Source of the DNA: Ophiothrix spiculata
Taxonomy: Eukaryota > Echinodermata > Ophiuroidea > Amphilepidida > Ophiotrichidae
Direction: 5' to 3' (one strand)
Length of the DNA stretch: 64,000 nucleotides
NCBI GenBank assembly: GCA_000969725.1
Contig: JXSR01S065779.1
Shown here: one piece after another, positions 27,826 through 30,269 of the stretch
How the letters are laid out: each line of letters starts with the position of its first letter
Numbering within the stretch: the first letter of the stretch is position 1
Position numbers and translations under genes: made by a program
Notes under the pieces: generated by a model
Seen by the model: only the letters and a program-made list of their open reading frames with translations
The model's database searches: none
Told to the model about the DNA's origin: nothing

Positions 27826-29542
27826 TTTCTCTGGGTGACAGCACTCTCTCTCTCTCGTTTTTCTCTGGATGACAGCATTTCTAAAAATTTCTAGTGTATT
27901 GATTTCATTCACGAATAATTGGTTCTTCTCTTTGTAGTTGACATGTAGAGTCGAACTAATAACCTTTGAACATCCCAACTCCAAATTTTGAACTTGACAC
28001 GATTTACACTAGGGTCTTATTGGGCACGCTCCTGGACGTCAAACAAACAAATAAACAAAGTTGACAGTCTGAAGAAGTCACTTGCGTAGCGATGAAACGT
28101 CACTAAAATGTGAAAATATTTTACTCAATTTTCTTGGATTTGGAAGAATAAACTTTTTTCATATGTATACTTAACAATCCAGATGAANNNNNNNNNNNNN
28201 NNNNNNNNNNNNNNNNNNNNNNNNNNNNNNNNNNNNNTCTCATTTGTAAAGCTCAATTCATAGTCGGCCTCCAAACAAAATTTTTCCTACCAAACATTTG
28301 GTCGTGACGTAAAAATGACGATTGACTCCAAATTTCTTGGATTTGGAAGAATAAACTTTTTTCATATGTATACTTAACAATCCAGATGAACTCATTTAGA
28401 GAAAAGGAAACTTGAAGGAGATATTTGCGTGAAACTTTCCAAATATATTGGGTTAAATATATATAATTGAGAGGTTGCGTTGAAAAATCGCTATCGCTAT
28501 TTTGAACGGTAACCTCATTTCTTTTCAAATGCAAATAAGCAGCTGTTAAAATAACGGTAGCGGAACCCTTATTAAACTATATTTAAATTATAGTTGTACG
28601 TTAAACACCACTATTATATGCGTCTCGTGTTGGTTTTTTTCATACAAATTATGTCATTTAGACATCAAGATATGGTAAAACAAAGTATAACCTACAATTA
28701 AAGATATATAAAACAATTGCGTGACATTGTACAATCCCAGAATTTCGAGCTTAATTTGGGACATTTGGCCATCACTATTCACTGCTTGAGTGGTTGCCAT
28801 TGATTTATGTGTGTTTTGATTAGCGTGTGACTGGCAGTTGCGATTGCATTATCGGTAACCTTATCCTTAAAAATAACGTTCATTGATCCGATGGATGAAG
28901 AAATAACGTACAGGGTGGCTAGATTTTACACTATGTTAACGTGAGACATACATTAAACTGTTATGGTGCACATACTATGCTCTCCTTTCTGGCAAAACTA
29001 ATCGAATGATGTTGATCAGAACAAAAGGACTACAGTTATTCACGCTCAGTGATCACAACGGGGTGCAAATTAATTTCATGGTTTCATGTATTCATTGTCA
29101 CATGCTCGCGCATGGCATTAGGGTCTGGAAATTATAAACTTCCACACACATTTGGTTAAGTGGGTGTTAACCCATTATTAAAGTATAGGGATATAAAGAT
29201 AACTCATGCATATCTATAAATCAGTCCCTAAGGCTAGCTTCATAAATAGCGTTAGCGAATACCGTAGCGATAAACGTTATGCATTTTACAGTTAGGCTAT
29301 AGAATACGGTAACCTTTACCTTATTTTAGCAAACTCTCCATTAATAACAACTGCGTAGCTCATCTCCTTCTACCTCAGACCACGAACCTATTGAACATCC
29401 CTCATAAATTAAAATATATTGCGAAAAGTGTTCAAATGAAATAACCCGGGATAGCGTCAAATCTCTGACTCTTACCTGAAACACTGACAAGTAATACAGT
29501 CCCAATAAGGAACATCCCCATCTCCTTACATGATAGGTTCAT
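30..29542 (-). CDS. Tie-like receptor, extracellular part (13 exons, 3' end outside window)
   Basis: Thirteen minus-strand exons, each with AG/GT borders, join into one frame of about 878 codons: signal peptide (residues 1-22), two Ig-like domains (23-210), three EGF-like modules (211-346), then FN3 domains at 347-446, 447-544, 545-649, 650-744 and 745-853 and the start of a sixth from 854. Introns are phase 1 throughout, except a phase-0 intron inside the fifth FN3 and a phase-2 intron inside the sixth. The Ig-EGF-FN3 order and the wording of the EGF modules are those of Tie receptors, which bind angiopoietins at the cell surface and signal through a cytoplasmic tyrosine kinase. No transmembrane or kinase exon is in the window, so kinase identity is inferred; a receptor phosphatase with the same ectodomain style is the main alternative. 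Vertebrate Tie proteins have three FN3 domains, so at least six is longer than usual. The introns hold nearly all the mobile elements listed between 1 and 29.5 kb. Confidence 0.8.
106..892. repeat. Intron start with an inverted repeat (564-730)
   Basis: The tract TAGTATACAAATATTGAATG at about 566 reappears inverted near 700-730 (CATTCAATATTTGTATACTA), so 564-730 can fold into a hairpin with arms of roughly 45 bases. The stretch from 200 to 560 has gcg-rich islets but no coding sign. I see nothing else in it. Confidence 0.6.
978..1600. mobile_element. TTAACCCT(C/T)GTC family element, nested copy 1
   Basis: The left end is TTAACCCTTGTCTTACCAA and the right end TTGGTAAGACAAGGGTTGA, an inverted pair. 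Inside are the family hallmarks: runs of C/G, 'aaaatggcgacttaaaat' and 'tcaaaatgaccgcaaaggat'. It is about 620 bp with a TTAA-type target (right TTAA now TTGA). It is inserted in the element at 893-2387. Confidence 0.75.
1853..2322. mobile_element. TTAACCCTCGTC family element, nested copy 2, left end lost
   Basis: The right end GGTTAGACGAGGGTTAA (to 2322) and the interior (GTTGTTGCAACCCCCC, GCGACTTAAAATTG, AAAATGACCGCAAAGGATGT) match the copies at 19984 and 61739. The left 30-40 bases, including the inverted terminus, are missing. It sits about 250 bp from copy 1 in the same host element. Confidence 0.7.
2690..2762. repeat. GT/GGGGTGT-rich simple repeat
   Basis: Imperfect repeats of GTGTGG and GGGGTGTGTG. 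No coding meaning. Confidence 0.85.
2775..3103. mobile_element. hAT-type MITE with 8-bp target duplication
   Basis: The left terminus CAGTGGCGTAGCTAGA and the inverted right terminus (TCTGGCTACGCCACCG) fit the CAGNGGCG ends of hAT elements. The element is flanked by 8-bp repeats GGGGTTTT (2767-2774) and GGGGTTTG (3104-3111). It is 329 bp with no coding capacity. Confidence 0.8.
3117..3197. repeat. (GTT)n microsatellite
   Basis: GTT triplets with GCT and GTG variants, starting just inside the intron after exon 12's donor on the minus strand. Confidence 0.9.
3245..3464 (-). CDS. Exon 12: FN3 domain 5, second half
   Basis: A 220-bp exon (residues 781-853) starting in phase 0 after acceptor TTCATTTATAG and ending in phase 1 at a GTGACT donor. 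It encodes [48 protein letters not shown] and [10 protein letters not shown]. The F-strand tyrosine ([12 protein letters not shown]) completes the FN3 begun in exon 11. A (GTT)n simple repeat begins about 50 bp beyond the donor. Confidence 0.8.
3991..4210. mobile_element. MITE of the CAT(A)CT(C)GGCCTCCAAACA family, degraded copy
   Basis: Contains CCTCCAAACAAAATTTTTCC, TTTGGTCGTGACGTCACC and, inverted at the other end, TTATTTTGTTTGGAGTC. These match the fuller copy at 29791-30073. It is about 220 bp with worn ends and no coding capacity. Confidence 0.7.
4420..5475 (-). mobile_element. L2-clade LINE remnant, 3' half of the reverse transcriptase
   Basis: Three successive minus-strand segments carry RT signatures: [20 protein letters not shown] and [10 protein letters not shown] (5214-5405; usual form YADDTQ), [16 protein letters not shown] with [10 protein letters not shown] (4862-5185), and [16 protein letters not shown] with [17 protein letters not shown] (4551-4895). 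The segments are in different frames, so the element is dead, and the catalytic A/Y before DD is replaced by K. The wording is that of L2 LINEs. It is 5' truncated near 5475, and its 3' end is an (ATT)-rich tail near 4420. Confidence 0.85.
5709..5822. mobile_element. 114-bp foldback MITE
   Basis: The left end AGGGGTGGCTTCAAAACTC is repeated inverted at the right end (GAGTTTTGAAGCCACCCCT with one change). The core holds alternating CGGTTCTG/CCAGAACCG. The ends resemble hAT termini, but I see no clean target duplication. Confidence 0.75.
5823..6572. other. Intron DNA with nothing recognised
   Basis: AT-rich sequence with a short GAGAGAAAGAGAGAGAGA run near 5913. I see no coding, RNA or repeat structure in it. 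Confidence 0.5.
6573..6700 (+). mobile_element. tRNA-derived SINE
   Basis: A box-A-like GTTGGTGCAGCGGTTGTTCC is followed at the right distance by a box B, GGTCCTGGGTTCAAGTCCCG, as in tRNA-derived SINE heads. The region does not close into a convincing cloverleaf. The 3' limit is uncertain and the body may run on to about 6830. Confidence 0.65.
7046..7152 (-). CDS. Exon 11: FN3 domain 5, first half
   Basis: A 107-bp exon (residues 745-780), acceptor AAATTTCAG, donor GTAAGT in phase 0. It encodes [30 protein letters not shown] and LATGYS. This is strands A to C of an FN3 domain with the B-strand Trp. The domain is completed by the next exon (ILYFVAA...). Splitting an FN3 by a phase-0 intron between strands C and C' is seen in many receptor genes. 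Confidence 0.78.
7974..8258 (-). CDS. Exon 10: FN3 domain 4
   Basis: A 285-bp phase 1-1 exon (residues 650-744), acceptor GTTCTCTTACAG, donor GTTTGT. It starts [20 protein letters not shown] and continues [20 protein letters not shown], then [20 protein letters not shown], ending VTTLP. The SGPPENI opening and the TTY-FSISA strand are classic for FN3 domains of receptor kinases and receptor phosphatases. Confidence 0.84.
8259..9151. other. Intron with no recognised element
   Basis: Contains phrases such as AAGGTCATCCAAG and AAAGGTCATTTAGGGTCATTC repeated loosely between 8400 and 8700, probably an old repeat. No reading frame or RNA signature is visible. Confidence 0.4.
9152..9466 (-). CDS. 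Exon 9: FN3 domain 3
   Basis: A 315-bp phase 1-1 exon (residues 545-649), acceptor AATTCAATAG, donor GTAAGT. It begins [20 protein letters not shown] and continues [19 protein letters not shown] and [19 protein letters not shown], ending IATTNIS. The Trp and Tyr anchors and the TTLPGL turn are typical FN3 features. It is one of the clearest domains in the gene. Confidence 0.84.
9616..9738. mobile_element. Foldback MITE, about 120 bp
   Basis: AAAGTATTTTTGACTCCTTTT plus CCGCGTGTGCG at the left pairs with CGCACACGCGG plus GGAAAAGAGTAAAAACTTT at the right. The loop contains GCGTTACGCG. It has no coding capacity. Confidence 0.65.
9739..11102. other. Intron with one short inverted repeat (9835-9945)
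   Basis: AAATACAACATGGTTT at about 9840 is mirrored by AAACCATGTTGTATTT at about 9925. The rest, to 11102, is AT-rich with no feature I recognise. Confidence 0.45.
11103..11396 (-). CDS. Exon 8: FN3 domain 2
   Basis: A 294-bp phase 1-1 exon (residues 447-544), acceptor TTTCTTGACAG, donor GTAAGA. It starts [11 protein letters not shown] and has [11 protein letters not shown] (B-strand Trp), LQYEYEL, and [13 protein letters not shown] (F-strand Tyr). These are the standard FN3 anchor residues. It lies between FN3 exons of the same size and phase, which supports an exon-shuffled series. Confidence 0.8.
11462..11500 (+). mobile_element. 5' part of a tRNA-derived SINE, split by an insertion
   Basis: CTGTGGTGTAGTGGTGATGCC is a good Pol III box A. 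The matching box B appears only after the mariner-like element, at 12476-12506. The two halves read as one SINE head when the element at 11501-12466 is removed from view. Confidence 0.55.
11501..12466. mobile_element. Mariner-like non-autonomous element (TACAGGGTGTCC ends) inserted in a SINE
   Basis: It starts TACAGCTTGTCCCAA and ends GGGACACCCTGTA, an inverted pair bounded by TA on both sides. This is the usual IS630/Tc1/mariner arrangement. The interior (ACGTTTGCTCACCATTGGG, GACGTCACCAGAGTT) has no transposase. It is 966 bp. Confidence 0.7.
12467..12545 (+). mobile_element. 3' part of the split SINE
   Basis: GATCGTGGGTTCAAGTCCC is a box B. It follows directly after the TA of the mariner-like element and is succeeded by a T/A-rich tail (ATTCTTTTATTTTTATTTC). 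Confidence 0.55.
12979..13663. mobile_element. Palindromic element enclosing a second one
   Basis: The outer arms AGTCAAATCTCGTTCAAAAC + CACACCAACATG (from 12983) and their inverted match ending AGATTTGACTAGT (13663) define a foldback of about 685 bp. An element of the TGTGACCGTCC family (13103-13530) occupies its centre. Confidence 0.65.
13103..13530. mobile_element. TGTGACCGTCC-family MITE, copy 1
   Basis: The left end TATGTGACCGACTAGCCC + GTATGAGCAGTAAATGCC pairs with the right end GGCATTTACTGCTG + TTTTGGGCTGGACGGTCACA. The interior shared with other copies includes TTTCATTTCAAGAAAATGAT and GACAACCTTTGACGGACC. It is about 430 bp with no ORF. Confidence 0.7.
13866..14165 (-). CDS. Exon 7: FN3 domain 1
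   Basis: A 300-bp phase 1-1 exon (residues 347-446), acceptor TTTCTACAG, donor GTAAGA. It begins [20 protein letters not shown], carrying the B-strand Trp of FN3, continues FRVEYKL, and has the F-strand tyrosine in [12 protein letters not shown]. It ends YRTPRT. In Tie proteins the FN3 set follows the EGF and last Ig modules. I found no third Ig exon in the 7.2-kb intron before this exon, where vertebrate Tie would have one. Confidence 0.8.
14378..15685. mobile_element. Mariner-like non-autonomous element, copy 2
   Basis: It starts TACAGGGTGTCCAGAAATTA and ends TTAATTTTTGGACACCCTGTA, a near-perfect terminal inverted repeat bounded by TA. It is about 1.3 kb with no transposase. A tRNA-derived SINE is inserted inside at about 15165-15300. 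Confidence 0.78.
15165..15300 (+). mobile_element. tRNA-derived SINE fragment
   Basis: GGTCAGGGGTTCTAATCCCG is a box-B-like sequence preceded by a GC-rich CTCGGTGGCTTGCC that could be a worn box A. It lies inside the mariner-like element. Confidence 0.45.
16200..18060. repeat. Tandem duplication of about 250 bp, first copy split by an element
   Basis: The unit begins GTTGAAAAAGAACCGTCCCC and ends near CCCGGAGAGATGGAGTTT. The first copy is 16200-16286 plus 17655-17816, interrupted by the element at 16287-17654. The second copy, 17817-18060, is uninterrupted and so preserves the empty insertion site (CTAACTACAATTATGACAATG). Confidence 0.85.
16287..17654. mobile_element. AGGGATRTCAA-ended non-autonomous DNA element, copy 1
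   Basis: The ends AGGGATGTCAATTAG and TTGATATCCCT are inverted. ACTACAATT lies on both sides (16278-16286 and 17655-17663), and the neighbouring tandem unit has it once. An 8- or 9-bp duplication fits hAT or Mutator elements. It is 1368 bp with no transposase. The second copy is at 32646-33709. Confidence 0.82.
18080..19345 (-). mobile_element. RTE-clade LINE remnant (endonuclease and RT pieces)
   Basis: On the minus strand, [20 protein letters not shown] (about 19180-19120) fits the N-NG-RLV--A---L segment of RTE-type endonucleases. Downstream, [20 protein letters not shown] followed in another frame by SDHRILSI matches the NQIDYILI...SDH end of that domain. At 18850-18760, [10 protein letters not shown] with DDTVDI matches the following linker. 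At 18310-18140, [11 protein letters not shown] and [15 protein letters not shown] match the RT start. The pieces are in different frames, so the element is dead. The clade name is from memory of motif wording. Confidence 0.72.
19346..19983. other. Intron with no recognised element
   Basis: AT-rich sequence with a short (CAA)n run at about 19620. GTAAG donors at about 19675 and 19813 on the minus strand have no convincing upstream exon. Confidence 0.45.
19984..20568. mobile_element. TTAACCCTCGTC family element, complete copy
   Basis: Begins TTAACCCTCGTCTAACCAGG and ends GGGTAGACGAGGGTTAA, with TTAA at both ends. The interior has GTTGTTGCAACCCCCC, CAAAAATGGCCACCAAAATC and TCAAAATGACCGTAAAAGAT. 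It is 585 bp with no ORF; piggyBac-like by target. Confidence 0.82.
20885..20970 (-). mobile_element. L2/SINE 3' tail fragment
   Basis: The minus strand reads CAGCGCTTTGTTTCAACTG, AAAAAGGCGCAATATAAATG and then ATT repeats, the familiar 3' end shared by L2 LINEs and their SINEs. It abuts the last unit of the exon-derived tandem array. Confidence 0.65.
20971..21410 (-). repeat. Tandem array of EGF half-exon plus splice donor (about 100-bp units)
   Basis: The motif CTTACGTTGACAG recurs at 21028, 21126, 21226 and 21326, giving spacings of 98, 100 and 100 bp, and a fifth truncated unit ends near 20971. Each unit holds about 25 bp of intron (GTAAGTATAGCGTAATATAA), an AAATCAG, and about 75 bp corresponding to the second half of EGF module 3, ending in its own GTAAGT donor. 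Exon and intron share AAATCAGGTG, which probably seeded the unequal duplication. The unit at 21231-21305 is open in the phase-1 frame. The next two units contain a TAA in that frame. No good pyrimidine tract precedes the unit AGs, so regular use as exons is doubtful. Confidence 0.85.
21331..21462 (-). CDS. Exon 6: EGF-like module 3
   Basis: A 132-bp phase 1-1 exon (residues 303-346) from acceptor CGAATCAG to donor GTAAGT. It starts [17 protein letters not shown], continues [13 protein letters not shown] and ends [12 protein letters not shown], with eight cysteines in laminin/Tie-type spacing. The second half of this exon plus its donor is the founder of the tandem array that runs from here down to about 20971. 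The exon contains an internal AAATCAG in phase 1, exactly where the array units begin. Confidence 0.85.
21843..22020. mobile_element. Truncated TTAACC(C/T)TCGTC family element
   Basis: The left end TTTAACCTTCGTCCAACATG, then CCATTGATACCAAAATCATG and GGCAAAAATGGCCACC, follow the family order. The remainder is missing. Confidence 0.55.
22243..22311 (-). pseudogene. Decayed duplicate of EGF exon 2, second copy
   Basis: The minus strand encodes [17 protein letters not shown] followed by a GTAAAC donor. This parallels [16 protein letters not shown] and its donor in exon 5. The frame through the aligned part is open and the donor is intact, but the final cysteine is replaced (LYGGE for LDCNQ) and no clear acceptor is visible. 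It looks like a duplicated exon losing function. A lineage-specific truncated exon cannot be excluded without transcripts. Confidence 0.5.
22355..22420 (-). pseudogene. Decayed duplicate of EGF exon 2, first copy
   Basis: Read on the minus strand, this stretch starts GGAAGTGTCTTCTGCC, like GGAAGTGTGTTTTGCC in exon 5. It continues with a recognisable but eroded version of the rest, including GTGTCAATTAAGACAT against GTGTCAATCAGGATAT. The reading frame and the cysteine-coding triplets are largely lost, so it is unlikely to be used as an exon. It lies in the intron directly downstream of exon 5. Confidence 0.55.
22445..22585 (-). CDS. Exon 5: EGF-like module 2 (Tie type)
   Basis: A 141-bp phase 1-1 exon (residues 256-302), acceptor CAGTTTTAG, donor GTTTGT (a weak but GT donor). 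It contains [20 protein letters not shown] followed by [12 protein letters not shown], closely matching the second Tie EGF-like module, whose vertebrate form has [21 protein letters not shown]. Six cysteines are present. The first two cysteines of the vertebrate module have no counterpart, because the exon starts with a cysteine-free stretch ([10 protein letters not shown]). Decayed relatives of this exon follow it in the next intron at 22355-22420 and 22243-22311. Confidence 0.85.
22756..22890 (-). CDS. Exon 4: EGF-like module 1 (Tie type)
   Basis: A 135-bp phase 1-1 exon (residues 211-255) with acceptor TTTTCCACAG and donor GTAAAT. It begins [16 protein letters not shown], continues [16 protein letters not shown] and ends [13 protein letters not shown], giving eight cysteines. 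The spacing and the phrases KW-P-C, C-NNG-C and C-C-PGF-G--CE match the first EGF-like module of vertebrate Tie receptors (ACEAQKWGPEC, MNNGVC, CICPPGFMGRTCE in TIE2, from memory). This is the strongest single clue to the gene's family. Confidence 0.88.
23066..23874. mobile_element. GGGGATGCCCC-ended element, copy 1, with an internal hairpin
   Basis: The left end GGGAATGCCCCAGACTCAGA and right end GGGTCTGGGACATCCCC are inverted, flanked by ATAA (23062-23065 and 23875-23878). The interior matches the copy at 53508-54367 (CTCATTTTTGGTCAATATAT, GGTTGCTATGG). A GC-rich hairpin (23418-23568) occupies a place where the other copy has different sequence. Confidence 0.75.
23418..23568. repeat. Long GC-rich hairpin inside the element
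   Basis: GTGTACCGCCGCGGCAAAAG + GGTCCAGTTGTCG pairs with CGACAACTGGACC + CTTTTGCCGCGGCGGTACAC. TGTTGCTCATTGTAGCATAT pairs with ATATGCTACAAGGAGCAACA nearer the loop. AATT lies on both sides. It is probably a small foldback element inserted in the larger one. Confidence 0.8.
23877..24406. mobile_element. TGTGACCGTCC-family MITE, copy 2, diverged
   Basis: The left side TCCGTCCAAAACCAGCCG and right side GAGATGGACGGTCACAA are the inverted ends. The interior phrases CTTCACTTGATTTTCAGAAG and CAAGTTATGGTCCGCC match the other copies. It directly adjoins the element at 23066-23874. Confidence 0.6.
24464..24796. mobile_element. Inverted-repeat element carrying a tRNA-like box A
   Basis: The outer arms GGTGCAGACTCCTTTATCG (24468) and its inverse GATAGAGGAGTCTGCACCG (24772-24790) enclose a second hairpin (24511-24602, ATGCTGACGACAAAATGACG paired with CGTCATTTTGTCGTCAGCAT). 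Between them GTGGCCGAGCGGTTAGTGCA (24612) is a textbook box A of a Ser/Leu-type tRNA, but no box B follows. The right arm ends just before exon 3's donor. Confidence 0.6.
24803..25048 (-). CDS. Exon 3: second Ig-like domain
   Basis: A 246-bp phase 1-1 exon (residues 129-210), acceptor CCCATGCAG and donor GTAAGT. It shows TQWRHNGG (C-strand Trp), [20 protein letters not shown] (the D-x-G-x-Y-x-C signature of Ig F strands) and ends FQLIVR, close to the RLIVR that ends the equivalent domain of vertebrate Tie. The N-terminal cysteine of the usual disulphide is not evident (position occupied by Val/Thr residues in EQVTFHV), so the fold may lack that bridge. The right arm of a small inverted-repeat element ends just beyond the donor at about 24795. 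Confidence 0.82.
25049..25594. other. Intron with nothing recognised
   Basis: AT-rich sequence with no repeat structure or coding sign that I can see. Confidence 0.5.
25595..25706. repeat. AAAT/GAAA simple repeats beside a splice donor
   Basis: AATAAATAAATAAATAAATA followed by GAAAGAACGAAAGAACGAAA, ending ten bases before exon 2's donor. Confidence 0.85.
25722..26039 (-). CDS. Exon 2: N-terminal Ig-like domain
   Basis: A 318-bp phase 1-1 exon between a pyrimidine-rich acceptor (TTTTTGTCTAATGTAG) and a GTAAGT donor. It encodes residues 23-128. Cysteines occur in DFTCFN and GAFYCNA, with KWIGGY between them, as expected of the B-strand Cys, C-strand Trp and F-strand Cys of an Ig fold. The tract TTIIMSSD closes the domain. 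In Tie receptors the N-terminal Ig domains contribute to the ligand-binding head. Similarity to Tie is by domain position and overall pattern rather than by any single motif. The intron just after the donor begins with AAAT/GAAA-type simple repeats. Confidence 0.75.
26171..27257. mobile_element. CACAGCAAAAAA-ended non-autonomous element
   Basis: TACACAGCAAAAAA at the left and TTTTTTTTGCTGTGTA at the right are inverted and bounded by TA. The left part contains an AT-rich hairpin (about 26218-26397; GTAAAAAGGGAACTA paired with TAGTTCCCTTTTTAC). It is 1.09 kb with no transposase. Confidence 0.6.
27490..28015. repeat. Diverged tandem units with a CT microsatellite
   Basis: GAGTCGAACTAATAACCTT-type segments followed by GAACTTGACAC-ATTTACACT recur at about 27510, 27675 and 27945. 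A (CT)n tract occupies 27763-27823 with a further short tract at 27844-27860. No coding role seen. Confidence 0.7.
28066..28110 (+). other. Penelope-like terminal motif, possible degenerate hammerhead
   Basis: TCTGAAGAAGTCACTTGCG followed by TAGCGATGAAACGTC has the order CUGANGA ... GAAAC-GUC found at the ends of Penelope-like elements, where hammerhead ribozyme motifs are known. Stem II does not pair well here. No Penelope RT is visible nearby. Confidence 0.3.
28188..28237. other. Assembly gap (50 N) with duplicated flanks
   Basis: The about 58 bases before the gap recur at about 28331-28388. The 94 bases after it (28238-28331) are identical to 29781-29874. This suggests a gap-closing or haplotype-merge error rather than true duplication. 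Confidence 0.9.
28390..29475. other. Intron 1 distal part, nothing recognised
   Basis: AT-rich sequence, with phrases such as GCGTTAGCGAATACCGTAGCG and ACGGTAACCTT near 28500 and 29250-29310 that hint at an old repeat. No reading frame or RNA signal. Confidence 0.4.
29476..29542 (-). CDS. Exon 1: start codon and signal peptide
   Basis: The reverse strand reads [20 protein letters not shown] and then VS before a GTAAG donor at 29475-29471. A short polar and charged start followed by about 13 hydrophobic residues is a standard secretory signal peptide. The exon ends in phase 1, and its last G joins AT of the next exon to give Asp. I chose the ATG at 29542 because it is the first in frame and places the hydrophobic core correctly. 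A possible acceptor (TTTTATATAG) lies 12 bases upstream of the ATG and a good donor (CAG|GTAAAC) sits at 30143/30142, so a separate 5' UTR exon is possible. Confidence 0.78.
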
Positions 29543-29790
29543 GTTAGATATAGCCTATATAAAATTCAGAATCCCATTTGATATGTAACCAAAAAATGCA
29601 AAATCTTGAAAATGGTGGTATGATATGGAAGTAAATTGTGGTCTATCGATGGTAATGAATATAAAGCAATCGACGCTCACACACAAAGTCAAACTCAATG
29701 TTCAGTCTTAACTACATGTACAATATTGTTCAATCATGCGTATAGACTCGGGTACAGAAAGCTAAAGAAATATATATTTTTCTCATTTGT

Positions 29791-30073
29791 AAAGCTCAAT
29801 TCATAGTCGGCCTCCAAACAAAATTTTTCCTACCAAACATTTGGTCGTGACGTAAAAATGACGATTGACTCCAAACAAAATAACTTCAACACCGAGTTGA
29901 GACCAAACAAAATTTCGCGCTAGATTGCACACGTTATTGAATTGCCACATACATTGGACCAAATGTTTGCTACCCGTTCATAGTTAAAGTTCGATGGCAA
30001 ATATTTGGTGACGTCACGACCAAATGTTTTGTAGGAAAAATTTTGTTTGGAGGCCGAGTATGAATTGAGCTTT
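29791..30073. mobile_element. 283-bp MITE with about 60-bp inverted ends
   Basis: AAAGCTCAATTCATAGTCGG + CCTCCAAACAAAATTTTTCC at the left is mirrored by GGAAAAATTTTGTTTGGAGG + CCGAGTATGAATTGAGCTTT at the right. A degraded copy is at 3991-4210 and a fragment beside the assembly gap. It lies just upstream of the receptor's first coding exon. Confidence 0.85.
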
Positions 30074-30142
30074 ATTGACATTTATACAATAAAATTTTTA
30101 ACATTGGAACGAGGAAGTTATATATAAAACAAACGTGTTTAC

Positions 30143-30200
30143 CTGTAAATTAGTGCAGGAAGGCAAGACGGAAGCTAGATTCCGAGATCAGAACTATATA
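30143..30200 (-). other. Possible 5' UTR exon of the receptor gene
   Basis: The minus strand reads CTAATTTACAG|GTAAACACG here, a good splice donor about 600 bp upstream of the start codon. A usable acceptor lies 12 bases before the ATG. If joined, the intron between would contain the MITE at 29791-30073. The upstream end of such an exon cannot be seen, and the support is the splice-site match alone. Confidence 0.25.
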
Positions 30201-30269
30201 TTTGAAGAACATGTTCAATCACTTATCGGTTTTTGCAAAGTAGTAACCATAAATCAACCCTAATTTTGG

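Noticed and set aside
27687-27984. Arg/Glu-rich and Leu/Ser-rich frames.
   Set aside because: Direct translations of a (CT)n microsatellite.
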